Below, in pieces: positions 9,726 through 18,635 of a stretch of DNA of 64,000 nt; the first letter of the stretch is position 1, and each line of letters opens with the position of its first letter. Origin of the DNA: an uncultured Ferrovibrio sp. (GTDB lineage: Bacteria; Pseudomonadota; Alphaproteobacteria; Ferrovibrionales; Ferrovibrionaceae); the NCBI RefSeq assembly GCF_937960835.1, contig NZ_CALGPC010000002.1, forward strand, positions 62,001 through 126,000, written 5' to 3'. A model generated the notes under the pieces. It did no database searches. It was not told where the DNA came from and worked only from the letters and a program-made list of their open reading frames with translations. The position numbers were made by a program, and so were the translations under genes.

Positions 9726-9781
9726 CAATGTGTTGTGGTCTAATGAGGCGACTGAAGAAGGGTGAAAAGCCCAACATCTAG
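9726..9781 (-). promoter_or_regulatory. Possible NrdR boxes upstream of nrdJ
   Basis: Two ten-base cores resemble the NrdR consensus CwAtATaTwG on the minus strand: CAACACATTG (9726-9735) and CTAGATGTTG (9772-9781), each 8 of 10 matches. NrdR sites usually come in pairs upstream of ribonucleotide reductase genes. The 46-base centre-to-centre distance is not the usual three helix turns, so this is tentative. No cobalamin riboswitch is apparent in the 246-base spacer. Confidence 0.3.
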
Positions 9782-9931
9782 CGCCATCTCGCCGCAACGG
9801 CCCTAAATGTAGGTGAACGCGCCGGGACGAGCAAACACGAAATCTGCTACATATCGCCCGACGAGACATTGACAGGGATTTGCCATATTCCCCTGCTCAA
9901 TATGACTCGTTGAGTTATTCAGGATTCGCTC

Positions 9932-10477
9932 ATGCGCCGCTTTCTTGCCGCCACCGTGATTTTTTTTACGGCCGTTTTCGTCTTGCCGGCTGCCGCGGCC
10001 CCGGACAAGGCGACGCGGGAGGCGGCTGAGCGGCTGATGACCACCATCGGCTTGGAAAAGCGGGTCGATACCATGGTCCAGCTTTATCTGACCTTCCTGC
10101 CAACCGAGACGCCAGCGCAGCAGGCCCGCGCCGAAAGCTTGCGCCAGCGGGCGCCGGGCGCAGGCCAGCGCTTTCGCGGCTCGGTGGTCAATGCCGCCGT
10201 GCAGAGCTACAGCAAATCGGAGATCGACGCGCTGGACGCCTATTTCGCCAGCGGGGAGGGGCAGCGCCTGCTGACCACCGCCATCACCCGAGCCGTCCTG
10301 GGGCTGGGCCAGAAGGGGCAGGTGCGGGCGAACGACATCCTGCGGCCGGAAGACCTGCCGCGCGACAACCCCGCCCTGCAGGCAGCCGCGGCGAAATACC
10401 CGGCTTTCGAAACGGCGGCCAAGCGTGAACTGGAGCGCGAATTCGCCCAGGAAATCGCGCTGATTACAGCACGTTAA
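9932..10477 (+). CDS. Exported DUF2059-type protein
   Basis: 181 residues with a clear signal peptide (FLAATVIFFTAVFVLPAAAA). The central segment YSKSEIDALDAYFASGEGQRLL matches the core of DUF2059, a helical domain common in exported proteobacterial proteins with no established biochemical role. The C-terminal 60 residues are charged and helical. The protein is probably periplasmic. It is divergent from nrdJ and followed after 96 bases by the NDUFA12 gene. Function unknown. Confidence 0.75.
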   Translation: MRRFLAATVIFFTAVFVLPAAAAPDKATREAAERLMTTIGLEKRVDTMVQLYLTFLPTETPAQQARAESLRQRAPGAGQRFRGSVVNAAVQSYSKSEIDALDAYFASGEGQRLLTTAITRAVLGLGQKGQVRANDILRPEDLPRDNPALQAAAAKYPAFETAAKRELEREFAQEIALITAR

Positions 10478-10573
10478 GTGATCCTGCCCGCCCGCTGCGA
10501 GGCTTGCCCGGCGGGGGCGGGAATGCCATAGTCCGGCCGAATTTCGGCCCGGATTCCGGTTGAGGTAAATCCC

Positions 10574-10915
10574 ATGAGTCTTATCGGCACCAAGCTCTAC
10601 ACCTGGTGGAAGGGCGAATTCGTCGGCCAGGACAAGTTTGGCAACCGCTATTTCCGCGAGAAGGGCGGGCGCAAGCGCTGGGTCATCTATAATGGCAAGC
10701 CGGAGGCCTCCAAGGTTCCGCCGGAATGGCACGCCTGGCTGCATTATACGACGGATGACGCCCCGATCGGCGGCATCGAGCGGAAGCCCTGGCAGAAGGA
10801 GCATGTGCCGAACCTGAGCGGCACGCCCTACGCCTATCGTCCGCAGGGCAGTGTCGCCAAGGGCGGTCAGCGCCCGGCGGCGACCGGCGATTACGAAGCC
10901 TGGCGGCCGGAATAA
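10574..10915 (+). CDS. NADH:ubiquinone oxidoreductase accessory subunit, NDUFA12 family
   Basis: 113 residues. The family motif is plain: YTWWKGEFVGQDKFGNRYF, then KRWVIYNGKPEASKVPPEW and WLHYTTDDAP. NDUFA12 (B17.2) is a supernumerary complex I subunit conserved from alphaproteobacteria to mitochondria, bound on the matrix (cytoplasmic) arm. The main nuo operon is not in the window. Separation of this gene from nuo and its place before mlaD, DUF2155 and aat is, to my knowledge, a common alphaproteobacterial arrangement. The protein has no signal peptide, which fits a cytoplasmic-side subunit. Confidence 0.93.
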   Translation: MSLIGTKLYTWWKGEFVGQDKFGNRYFREKGGRKRWVIYNGKPEASKVPPEWHAWLHYTTDDAPIGGIERKPWQKEHVPNLSGTPYAYRPQGSVAKGGQRPAATGDYEAWRPE

Positions 10916-10949
10916 CGGCCACCTGGAGCTGACAGGAGAGAGGGCAGCA

Positions 10950-11459
10950 ATGAACGGCAATCTGGTTGAAACCCTGATCGGCGCGGTCGTGCTGGCAGTG
11001 GCCCTGTTCTTCCTCGGCTTCGCCTATACCAAGACCGGGTTCGGCAATGCCGGCCTGTCGGGTTACGAGCTGCATGCACGCTTCAACCGTGCCGATGGCC
11101 TGGTCGTCGGCGGCGATGTGCGCCTGTCCGGCATCAAGATCGGCACGATTACTCGCCAGACGCTCGATCCGAAGACCTATACTGCGGTGGTCACCTTCTC
11201 TGTCGATAGCCGCTACGAACTGCCGGAGGACACGGCTGTGAAGGTTGCCTCCGAGGGGCTGCTGGGCGGCAACTATCTGTCCATCGAGCCGGGCGGCAGC
11301 GACGTGATGCTGAAGGCCGGCCAGGAAGTGAAGTACACGCAGGGTTCGGTCAACCTGATGGATCTGATCGGTCAGGCGATCTTCAGCGCCACCGGCGCCG
11401 GCAATAGCGGCAAGGGGCAGGAGGGCGGCGAGACCGAATTGTCTCCGCTGCCGAAGTAA
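10950..11459 (+). CDS. mlaD: MlaD-family phospholipid transport substrate-binding protein
   Basis: 169 residues from the ATG at 10950, which is preceded by GGAGAGAGGG. An N-terminal membrane anchor (LIGAVVLAVALFFLGFAY) is followed by one MCE domain: GYELHARFNRADGLVVGGDVRLSGIKIG, then LPEDTAVKVASEGLLGGNYLSI. MlaD forms a periplasmic hexamer in the MlaFEDB transporter that moves phospholipids between the two membranes. The ATPase, permease and MlaC/MlaB genes are not beside it, so it is separated from its partners as in many alphaproteobacteria. The C-terminus is Gly/Glu-rich and probably flexible. Confidence 0.9.
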   Translation: MNGNLVETLIGAVVLAVALFFLGFAYTKTGFGNAGLSGYELHARFNRADGLVVGGDVRLSGIKIGTITRQTLDPKTYTAVVTFSVDSRYELPEDTAVKVASEGLLGGNYLSIEPGGSDVMLKAGQEVKYTQGSVNLMDLIGQAIFSATGAGNSGKGQEGGETELSPLPK

Positions 11460-11482
11460 TCCATTCAATTGCGCGTAGCCCT

Positions 11483-11908
11483 GTGGCTGTAATTCGGCGC
11501 TTCCTCATCGCGACGGCATTGCTGGCCACGGCGCCTGCGGTGGCGCAGGTCCCAGACAATACGCCGCAATATCCGTCCAATCCGATGCCGATCGCCGTGC
11601 TGCAGGGATTGGATAAGATCACCGCACGCATCTACACCTTCGAGGCGCCGGTCGATCAGACCATTGGCTTTGGCACGCTCAAAGTCACGGTGCGGACCTG
11701 CCGCAAGCGGCCGCCGGAATATCCGCCGGAAAGCGCAGCCTATCTCGAAATCGTTGAAGAGCGGCCGGAGCAGGAGCCGCTCGAGCGCTTCCACGGCTGG
11801 ATGTTCGCCTCAAGCCCGGGGCTCAATCCGCTGGAGCATCCCGTCTACGATGTCTGGCTGATCGATTGCAGAACCAGGTCGGACGGCGCATCGGGCGGCA
11901 AGCCGTAG
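11483..11908 (+). CDS. DUF2155 exported protein
   Basis: 141 residues starting at GTG 11483. The signal peptide is RRFLIATALLATAPAVAQ. The DUF2155 core is recognised by AVLQGLDKITARIYTFEAPV, LKVTVRTCRKRPPEYPPE and RFHGWMFASSPGLNPLEHPVYDVWL, with two cysteines (TCRKR and IDCR) that could pair in the periplasm. The family is almost restricted to alphaproteobacteria and has no assigned function. It follows mlaD by 23 bases and may act in the envelope with it. Its 3' end overlaps the convergent aat gene by 64 bases. Confidence 0.87.
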   Translation: MAVIRRFLIATALLATAPAVAQVPDNTPQYPSNPMPIAVLQGLDKITARIYTFEAPVDQTIGFGTLKVTVRTCRKRPPEYPPESAAYLEIVEERPEQEPLERFHGWMFASSPGLNPLEHPVYDVWLIDCRTRSDGASGGKP

Positions 11909-12522
11909 AAGTCAGCGCGGCGCGGCAGCGCGTCGAAGAGCATATCTAGGTATTTCTCGCGCGGCACTTCGATGGCACCGAACTGCATCAGGTGCGGCGT
12001 CACGAACTGGGTATCCAGCAAGACGAAGCCGCCCGCGATCAGGCGACCGACCAGATGCACCAATGCCACCTTCGAGGCATCGGTGGCGCGGCTGAACATG
12101 CTTTCGCCGAAGAAGGCCGCTCCCAGCTTCACCCCGTAAAGCCCGCCGACGAGGTTCTCGCCATCCCAGCATTCGACGCTATGCGCAAAGCCAAGCCGGT
12201 GCAGCTGGATATAGGCGTGGCGGATGGTTTCGTTAATCCAGGTGTTGCGGCGCTGGGGATGATCGGCGGGCGCGGCGCAGGCCGCAATGACGGCGGCAAA
12301 ATCCTGATCCACGGTGATGCGGAAACGACCGGCGCGCACCGTGCGCGCAAGCTTGCGCGGGACATGGAAGCTGTCCAGCGGCAGGATGCCCCGGCGCTGC
12401 GGATAGACCCAGAAATATCCGGGGTCGTCGGCGCTGTCGGCCATCGGGAAATAGCCGCGCGCATAAGCCTGGAGCAGCAACTCGGGCGTCAGCGGTTCGG
12501 GGCGGGTGCTCACCATTTGCAC
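11845..12522 (-). CDS. aat: Leucyl/phenylalanyl-tRNA--protein transferase
   Basis: 225 residues, usual length. The enzyme adds Leu or Phe to N-terminal Lys or Arg of proteins, creating N-degrons for the ClpS-ClpAP pathway. Family motifs present: YARGYFPMADS, VYPQRRGILPLDSFHVPRKL, TWINETIRHAYIQLHRLGFAHSVE, and GGLYGVKLGAAFFGESMFSR. The last residues (SDLVLQSISQTS) lie in the overlap with the convergent DUF2155 gene, so the C-terminus here may be extended compared with relatives. It is upstream of no obvious operon partner; accC ends 46 bases beyond its start on the same strand. Confidence 0.94.
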   Translation of the reverse strand: MQMVSTRPEPLTPELLLQAYARGYFPMADSADDPGYFWVYPQRRGILPLDSFHVPRKLARTVRAGRFRITVDQDFAAVIAACAAPADHPQRRNTWINETIRHAYIQLHRLGFAHSVECWDGENLVGGLYGVKLGAAFFGESMFSRATDASKVALVHLVGRLIAGGFVLLDTQFVTPHLMQFGAIEVPREKYLDMLFDALPRRADFYGLPPDAPSDLVLQSISQTS

Positions 12523-12568
12523 ATGAGCTTAGCGCGGCGAACGCGCCGCGCCAGTCCCGCCATCGAAC

Positions 12569-13918
<1,350 letters not shown>

Positions 13919-13927
13919 TCCGATCCC

Positions 13928-14431
13928 TTATTCGATGATCAGCAGAGGCTGGCCGAATTCGACCGGCTGCTGATTCTCGATCAGGATTTTCGAGATCCGG
14001 CCACCCTTGGGCGCCGTGATCGGGTTCATGGTCTTCATCGCCTCAACGATCAGAAGCGTCTGACCGGCATTGACGGTATCGCCCAGCTTGACGAAGGGCG
14101 CAGCGCCCGGTTCCGGCGCGACATAGACGGTGCCGACCATCGGCGACTTCACCGCGCCGGGATGGTTGGAATAGTCGACCTCGCCACCTGAGGCACCGGC
14201 GCTGGCACCAGCAGCGGCAGGCGCCGCCGCAGCGGTCGGGGCAGGGGCAAAGGCCGGAGCAGCGGCGTAGACCGCGCCGCCCTTGGTAACCCGTACCTTC
14301 AGCGGACCTTCGCTCCATTCAATCTCGGTCAGGCCGGTCTCGTTCAGCAACTCGGCCAGGTCGCGGATCATCTGCTGGTCAACGCGGCTGGCGCTGGGCT
14401 TGCCGTTCTTTTCCTTCGGCGCGGACGCCAT
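13928..14431 (-). CDS. accB: Acetyl-CoA carboxylase, biotin carboxyl carrier protein
   Basis: 167 residues. The biotinylation motif is EAMKTMN with Lys133 as acceptor. An Ala/Pro-rich linker (about residues 57-84) joins an N-terminal helical part to the biotinyl domain, as in other AccB proteins. It carries biotin between AccC and the AccAD carboxyltransferase. ATG 14431 is preceded by GAGGAG on the minus strand. It is the first gene of accBC and follows aroQ, an order widely seen in proteobacteria, suggesting an aroQ-accB-accC unit. Confidence 0.96.
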   Translation of the reverse strand: MASAPKEKNGKPSASRVDQQMIRDLAELLNETGLTEIEWSEGPLKVRVTKGGAVYAAAPAFAPAPTAAAAPAAAGASAGASGGEVDYSNHPGAVKSPMVGTVYVAPEPGAAPFVKLGDTVNAGQTLLIVEAMKTMNPITAPKGGRISKILIENQQPVEFGQPLLIIE

Positions 14432-14481
14432 GGGAGAACTCCTCTATTCGAATGCGAATCGTTATCGCGAAGATGCGGGAT

Positions 14482-14961
14482 TCAGATGGTTTCGGCCAGC
14501 GCTTCCAGCGCCAAGACATAACCCTTCGGGCCAAAGCCGCAGATCACGCCTTTCGCAGCCAGCGAAATATAGGAGTGATGGCGGAAGCTCTCGCGCCGGA
14601 AGATATTGGACAAATGGACTTCGACAACCGGTTTCTCGGCGGCATTCAAGGCATCCAGCATGGCAACCGAGGTATGCGTGTAGGCGCCGGCATTGATGAC
14701 GATTCCGGCCGCCTTGCTGCGCGCCTCCTGGATCCAGTCGACCAGCTCACCCTCATGGTTGCTCTGGCGGAAATCGATGGCCAGGCCGAGACGGCTGCCG
14801 GCCGCGCGGCAAAGCTTCTCGACATCGGCCAGGGTTTCCTTGCCGTAAATGGTCGGCTCGCGCAGCCCCAGCATGTTGAGGTTTGGCCCGTTCAGCACGT
14901 AAACGACCGGCAGCGAACCTTTACGCTCGCCCGATTTCGGCTGTTTCCGTTGCTGCGCCAT
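14482..14961 (-). CDS. aroQ: 3-dehydroquinate dehydratase, type II
   Basis: About 159 residues from ATG 14961 (preceded by AGGA); the frame stays open upstream to a GTG at 15003, which would add 14 residues. The enzyme dehydrates 3-dehydroquinate to 3-dehydroshikimate in the shikimate pathway and forms dodecamers. Diagnostic segments: VLNGPNLNMLGLREPTIYG with the catalytic Tyr, RQSNHEGELVDWI, INAGAYTHTSVAM, and PVVEVHLSNIFRRESFRHHSYIS with the catalytic His region. The 16 or so residues before VVYVLNGP are basic and not part of the fold. Upstream of the gene lies the parS spacer. Confidence 0.93.
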   Translation of the reverse strand: MAQQRKQPKSGERKGSLPVVYVLNGPNLNMLGLREPTIYGKETLADVEKLCRAAGSRLGLAIDFRQSNHEGELVDWIQEARSKAAGIVINAGAYTHTSVAMLDALNAAEKPVVEVHLSNIFRRESFRHHSYISLAAKGVICGFGPKGYVLALEALAETI

Positions 14962-15087
14962 GAGTCCTGCCATTCCGTCCGACTTGAGCGCCTTGCCGTA
15001 CACTATCGCATTGAACGGGGCAACCCGTTGATTGAATAGGCGCGCTATCTGAGCGCAGGCCAGAAAGACTGGTTTGTGTTCCGGGTA

Positions 15088-15103
15088 TGTTTCACGTGAA
15101 ACA
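15088..15103. promoter_or_regulatory. parS: parS centromere site (ParB-binding)
   Basis: TGTTTCACGTGAAACA is a perfect 16-base palindrome identical to the bacterial chromosomal parS consensus. Symmetry continues outward for two more base pairs (15086-15105), and then, with one bulged base, CCGGG/CCCGG arms flank it (15081-15111). ParB binds parS and spreads with CTP to organise the origin region for segregation. parA/parB are not in the window. parS sites normally cluster within a limited distance of oriC, so the window is probably in the origin-proximal part of the chromosome. Confidence 0.9.
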
Positions 15104-15149
15104 TAACCCGGATGGCGAAGAGCAGGGGACGCGCATAGACGCCCTGTAT

Positions 15150-15279
15150 CCTAGTGCAGGTAGAATTAATTAACTAGAATCATATTGAATTTAATATATC
15201 TTCAAGTAGAATTAACCAATGGAAACGCCTAAAAATCAATATATTTTAACGCGACCCGAAGCGCAGTAACTCTAAACCT
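15150..15279. other. AT-rich spacer with a 10-base direct repeat
   Basis: Between parS and the next gene the base composition drops sharply to AT-rich, unlike the rest of the window. GTAGAATTAA occurs twice (15160-15169 and 15206-15215), 46 bases apart, and TTAA occurs five times between 15166 and 15249. It may hold the promoter of the gene at 15280 or a binding region for a nucleoid protein. No CtrA-spaced pair of TTAA half-sites is seen. Confidence 0.5.
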
Positions 15280-16632
15280 ATGGTTAATCCCGTCAATGGG
15301 CGCGCAGCGCTTGTCCTTCTCTCCCGGATGGTCTCCAACCAGACCAGCCAAGGGAAGACGCTGGCTGAGCAGCTACTGCCGTCGTCTTCGCAGCAGAAGC
15401 AGCAGAACAAGGCTCAGCGGCCGCAACTGCGTCTGGACCGGCCACTTCTCGATACCGACCTGATCGCCGCGCTGGAGGCTTCCCGCCGCGCCGAGAGCCG
15501 GCGGCACAGCGATGCTGAGCCTTTGCCGCGTTTCCGTAGCCCTGCCGCCCCACCGCATCCTGTGAAGCCGGGACCCGGGGCGCCGAGCACTGGGACACCA
15601 AATTCTGCGACACCAGGCATTGAGGCGCCGAGCGCGCCATCGCCGGGTAGCCCGACTCCGGCTACGACGCCGCCGGATACGACGGCTCCAACGGACACCT
15701 CCGCTCCGACGCCTGATTCTGGCGTGCCGGCAGATACGGCTGGCGCCGATCCGACGCTACCACCATCGCCATCTGAGACGCCGCCGGCCGCCGGCGTTTC
15801 CACGCCCGTCAATACCAATACGGCGCCGGTTAGCGCGCGGACACTGGATGCGCTGAGCGCACTGCGCGACGTGTTCGACCGCATTGCCAGCGCCGGGAGC
15901 AGCAATGATCGTGACAGCGCTCTGGTCACCAGCCTGTCGGGATTCCTGCAGAGCTTCGCACAAACGGTCGGCAATGCGCGCGGCGGGGAGATTCTTGGCG
16001 ATATCGTGGGCCGTATTGAAACCAGCGTGATCGGACAGGGCGGGTTCGAATTCGCCGATTACTGGCGCGACCCGCAGCTATTCCGCAATCTGAGCGATGG
16101 CTTGCGGCAGTTCGCTGCGGCGACCAACCGCGCAGCAGCCGATGCCTTGCGCGACGTGATCATCCGCGTCGGCGACAAGCGGCTTACCGATGCCAATCCG
16201 AACAACAACAATCTGCAGCCGCTGGCTTCGGCGATTAGTCGTCTGGGGCGCGCCCTGAAGGGCGAAACCGCGGGGATGGCAGCGCTGCAAAGCTTCCTCG
16301 ACCGGCTGCCGACGCCAGCCAATACGGCCCGCGATTTCCGCCGCTATGCGGGTGAGATTGTCGGGCTGCTGAGTGAGACGCTGGCCGATCTGCGAGCCGG
16401 CGCCGACATGCCCACCAGACTTCTGGCGACGATCGATGCCATTGGGGCTTTAGCCGATCTGGCGCATCAGGGCGACGACTGGCTGCGCAACAGTGCGATC
16501 CAGAGTCTGCAGTCGATCATGGCTGAGGCGGCGCCAGCCGCGGCATCGCTGACTGTCACCGCGCGCGCCGCACAGGCCTATCAGGATAACCCGACGGATA
16601 CCGCGGCGCTGTCTGCGGATCTTTCCGCGTAA
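15280..16632 (+). CDS. Large hypothetical protein with Pro/Thr/Ser-rich disordered region
   Basis: 450 residues, not recognised. Residues 1-70 are polar with Gln-rich SSSQQKQQNKAQ. Residues about 85-185 are low-complexity Pro/Thr/Ser/Ala (for example APTDTSAPTPDSG), clearly disordered. Residues about 190-450 are predicted helical and amphipathic (LDALSALRDVFDRIA; LASAISRLGRALKGE; LLATIDAIGALADLA). There is no signal peptide, membrane segment or known motif. ATG 15280 lies directly after an AT-rich spacer and 177 bases after parS. The architecture of a disordered linker plus helical domain resembles scaffold or structural proteins, but that is inference only. Confidence 0.65.
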   Translation: MVNPVNGRAALVLLSRMVSNQTSQGKTLAEQLLPSSSQQKQQNKAQRPQLRLDRPLLDTDLIAALEASRRAESRRHSDAEPLPRFRSPAAPPHPVKPGPGAPSTGTPNSATPGIEAPSAPSPGSPTPATTPPDTTAPTDTSAPTPDSGVPADTAGADPTLPPSPSETPPAAGVSTPVNTNTAPVSARTLDALSALRDVFDRIASAGSSNDRDSALVTSLSGFLQSFAQTVGNARGGEILGDIVGRIETSVIGQGGFEFADYWRDPQLFRNLSDGLRQFAAATNRAAADALRDVIIRVGDKRLTDANPNNNNLQPLASAISRLGRALKGETAGMAALQSFLDRLPTPANTARDFRRYAGEIVGLLSETLADLRAGADMPTRLLATIDAIGALADLAHQGDDWLRNSAIQSLQSIMAEAAPAAASLTVTARAAQAYQDNPTDTAALSADLSA

Positions 16633-16703
16633 GGCTGTCGCAACGGTCATCATTCCGGGCGGACGGCATTGCCAAAGCCGTTCTGGCTGGTTAAGTCGGG
16701 TAC

Positions 16704-17393
16704 ATGACTGACGATAGCCGTCCCTCCGAAGCTGCCCCCCGCCTGCATGCCGAAATCAATCCGGTCACCCCGTTCCAGCAGAATTGCTCGCTGATCTGGT
16801 GCCCGGAGACGATGCGCGGCGCGCTGGTCGATGCCGGCGGCGAGCCGCAGCAATTGCTGGAAGCGGCAAAGCGCCGTGGCGTGACCCTTGAGAAGCTGCT
16901 GGTCACCCATGGCCATCTCGATCATGCCGGCGCGGTGATGGATATTGCCGAGCAGCTCGATCTGCCCATCGAAGGGCCGCATGAGGACGACAAATTCTGG
17001 ATCGATGGCATGCCGCAGGCGGCCAAGCAGTACGGCTTCCCGCCCTGCCGCAGCTTCACGCCGACGCGCTGGCTGAAAGACGGCGACGTTGTCGAGGTTG
17101 GCAATCTGAAGCTGGATGTCGTGCATTGCCCCGGCCATACGCCGGGCCATGTCGTCTTCGTGCATCGGCTGTCGCGGGTGGCGCTGGTGGGGGACGTTCT
17201 GTTCCAGGGCTCCATCGGCCGCACAGATTTCCCGCGCGGCAATCACGCCGATTTGATCCGCTCGATCCGCGAGAAACTGTTCCCGCTCGGTGACGACATT
17301 ACCTTTGTCCCCGGCCATGGCCCGCTTTCCACCTTCGGTCAGGAGAGGGCGACCAACCCTTTCGTTTCTGATCGCGCGCTGGGAATAGCGTAA
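16704..17393 (+). CDS. MBL-fold metallo-hydrolase, YcbL/glyoxalase II-like
   Basis: 229 residues with the complete metallo-beta-lactamase set: THGHLDHAGAV (HxHxDH), CPGHTPGH, GDVLFQGSIGRTD and PGHGP near the C-terminus. The overall pattern, including NCSLIWCPETM and the GDVLF...GRTDFPRG motif, matches the YcbL subgroup of type II glyoxalase-like hydrolases that bind one or two metals. The usual assignment is hydrolysis of S-lactoylglutathione or a related thioester, but many family members have other substrates. It lies between the unknown gene and the tyrosine cluster, with no operon partner. Confidence 0.88.
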   Translation: MTDDSRPSEAAPRLHAEINPVTPFQQNCSLIWCPETMRGALVDAGGEPQQLLEAAKRRGVTLEKLLVTHGHLDHAGAVMDIAEQLDLPIEGPHEDDKFWIDGMPQAAKQYGFPPCRSFTPTRWLKDGDVVEVGNLKLDVVHCPGHTPGHVVFVHRLSRVALVGDVLFQGSIGRTDFPRGNHADLIRSIREKLFPLGDDITFVPGHGPLSTFGQERATNPFVSDRALGIA

Positions 17394-17479
17394 GACAGCC
17401 GCAAGGCAGCGCAGGAGTCTTTGCTGCCGAGCTTCCAATTGTCATGCCCGGGCTCGGGCATCTCTACGCCGAAAAGCAA

Positions 17480-17507
17480 CACCCTCGGAGTTGGAACTCC
17501 GAGGGTG
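17480..17507 (-). terminator. Stem-loop terminator of the fah gene
   Basis: A perfect 13-bp inverted repeat (arms 17480-17492 and 17495-17507) lies 40 bases downstream of the fah stop on the minus strand and is followed there by a short T tract (TTTT after GC). It could also stop transcription from the plus-strand MBL gene, though no T run follows on that side. Confidence 0.7.
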
Positions 17508-17546
17508 CAGCAGGTTTGGCACGTCGGTAATGAAGCAACCCCGATC

Positions 17547-18533
17547 TTACGGCCCGGTGTATTTCACCACCTTCTGATCGATGGCGCCGAAGATCGACTT
17601 GCCGTCGCGGTCGAACATCTCGATGCGCACGCGGTCACCGAATTTCATGAACGGCGTCTTCGGCTTGCCTTCGTTGATCGTCTCGATCATGCGGATCTCG
17701 GCCAGGCAGGAGAAGCCCTTCGAGGCATCGCGGTTCGACACCGTGCCGCTGCCGACGATGCAGCCGGCGCGCAGGTTACGCGTCTTGGCGGCATGGGCGA
17801 TCAGATCGGCGAGGCTGAACTGCATGTCGGTGCCCGCATCGGGCTCGCCGAACTTCTTGCCGTTCAGATGCGTCACCAGCGGGCGGCAGACCTTGGAATC
17901 CCGCCAGTCGGGGCCAAGTTCATCGGGTGTTACCGCCACCGGCGAAAAAGCGGTGGATGGCTTGCCATGGAAGAAGCCGAAGCCCTTGGCGAGTTCGTTG
18001 GGAATAAGGCCGCGCAGCGAGACGTCGTTGACCAGCATCAGCAGCTTGATATGCCCAGCGGCATCCTTCGCCGAAATGCCCATCGGCACGTCATCGGTGA
18101 TTGCGGCCACTTCGCCTTCCATGTCGATGCCGTAAGCCTCGTCGGCCACCGGGATGTCGGCAGTGGGCGGCAGGAAGTCGTCCGAGCCGCCCTGATACAT
18201 CAGCGGATCGTGCAAAAATTCCGGCGGCATCTGCGCGCCGCGCGCCTTGCGCACCAGTTCGACATGATTGAGATAGGCCGAACCGTCGCACCATTGATAG
18301 GCACGGGGAAGGGGCGAGGCGAGCTTGTCCGGATCGTAGGCAATGGCATTGCCGATCTCGCCCTTGTTCAGCGCATCTGAAATCTGCTGCAGCTTCGGCG
18401 CGCTGATCGCCCAGCTGTCCAGGGCCATCTGCAATGTCGGCAGCAGGTTATCGACCGGCAGCATCCGGGTCAGATCCCGGCTGACAACGCAAAGGCGGCC
18501 ATCGCGGCCATGCCGCAGCGAGGCTAGTTTCAT
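17547..18533 (-). CDS. Fumarylacetoacetate hydrolase (FAH) family protein
   Basis: 328 residues. It carries the FAH catalytic-domain features YGIDMEGEVAAITDDVP (metal-binding Glu), LLMLVNDVSLR and CIVGSGTVSNRD. It is shorter than mammalian FAH, a size seen in many bacterial enzymes of this cluster. Its place directly behind hmgA and hppD on the same strand argues for the last step of tyrosine catabolism, splitting 4-fumarylacetoacetate to fumarate and acetoacetate. Family relatives with other substrates exist, so context carries much of the assignment. The gene starts at ATG 18533, 102 bases after hmgA. Confidence 0.87.
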   Translation of the reverse strand: MKLASLRHGRDGRLCVVSRDLTRMLPVDNLLPTLQMALDSWAISAPKLQQISDALNKGEIGNAIAYDPDKLASPLPRAYQWCDGSAYLNHVELVRKARGAQMPPEFLHDPLMYQGGSDDFLPPTADIPVADEAYGIDMEGEVAAITDDVPMGISAKDAAGHIKLLMLVNDVSLRGLIPNELAKGFGFFHGKPSTAFSPVAVTPDELGPDWRDSKVCRPLVTHLNGKKFGEPDAGTDMQFSLADLIAHAAKTRNLRAGCIVGSGTVSNRDASKGFSCLAEIRMIETINEGKPKTPFMKFGDRVRIEMFDRDGKSIFGAIDQKVVKYTGP

Positions 18534-18562
18534 CGGTGTTTATCTCCTGAACGCTTAGATAC

Positions 18563-18617
18563 TCCCACGAGCGTGGGAAGCAAAAACTGAAGACTAGGTC
18601 CCCGCATGTGCGGGGAC
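18563..18617. repeat. Two perfect palindromes between hmgA and fah
   Basis: TCCCACG/CGTGGGA (18563-18578, 7-bp arms) and GTCCCCGCA/TGCGGGGAC (18598-18617, 9-bp arms) lie in the 102-base spacer. The second looks like a REP-type dispersed palindrome. Neither is followed at once by a T run, so a role in mRNA processing or stability inside the operon is more likely than full termination. Confidence 0.6.
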
Positions 18618-18635
18618 GCCAGCTGATGTTTGCGA

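Noticed and set aside
7445..9781. A 778-codon plus-strand open frame opposite nrdJ
   Set aside because: It is the shadow of the well-conserved nrdJ on the other strand and matches no family.
9686..9931. Cobalamin riboswitch upstream of nrdJ
   Set aside because: No B12 box or characteristic conserved helix found in the 246-base spacer.
15160..15250. CtrA binding sites in the AT-rich spacer
   Set aside because: Five TTAA half-sites exist but none has the TTAA-N7-TTAA spacing.
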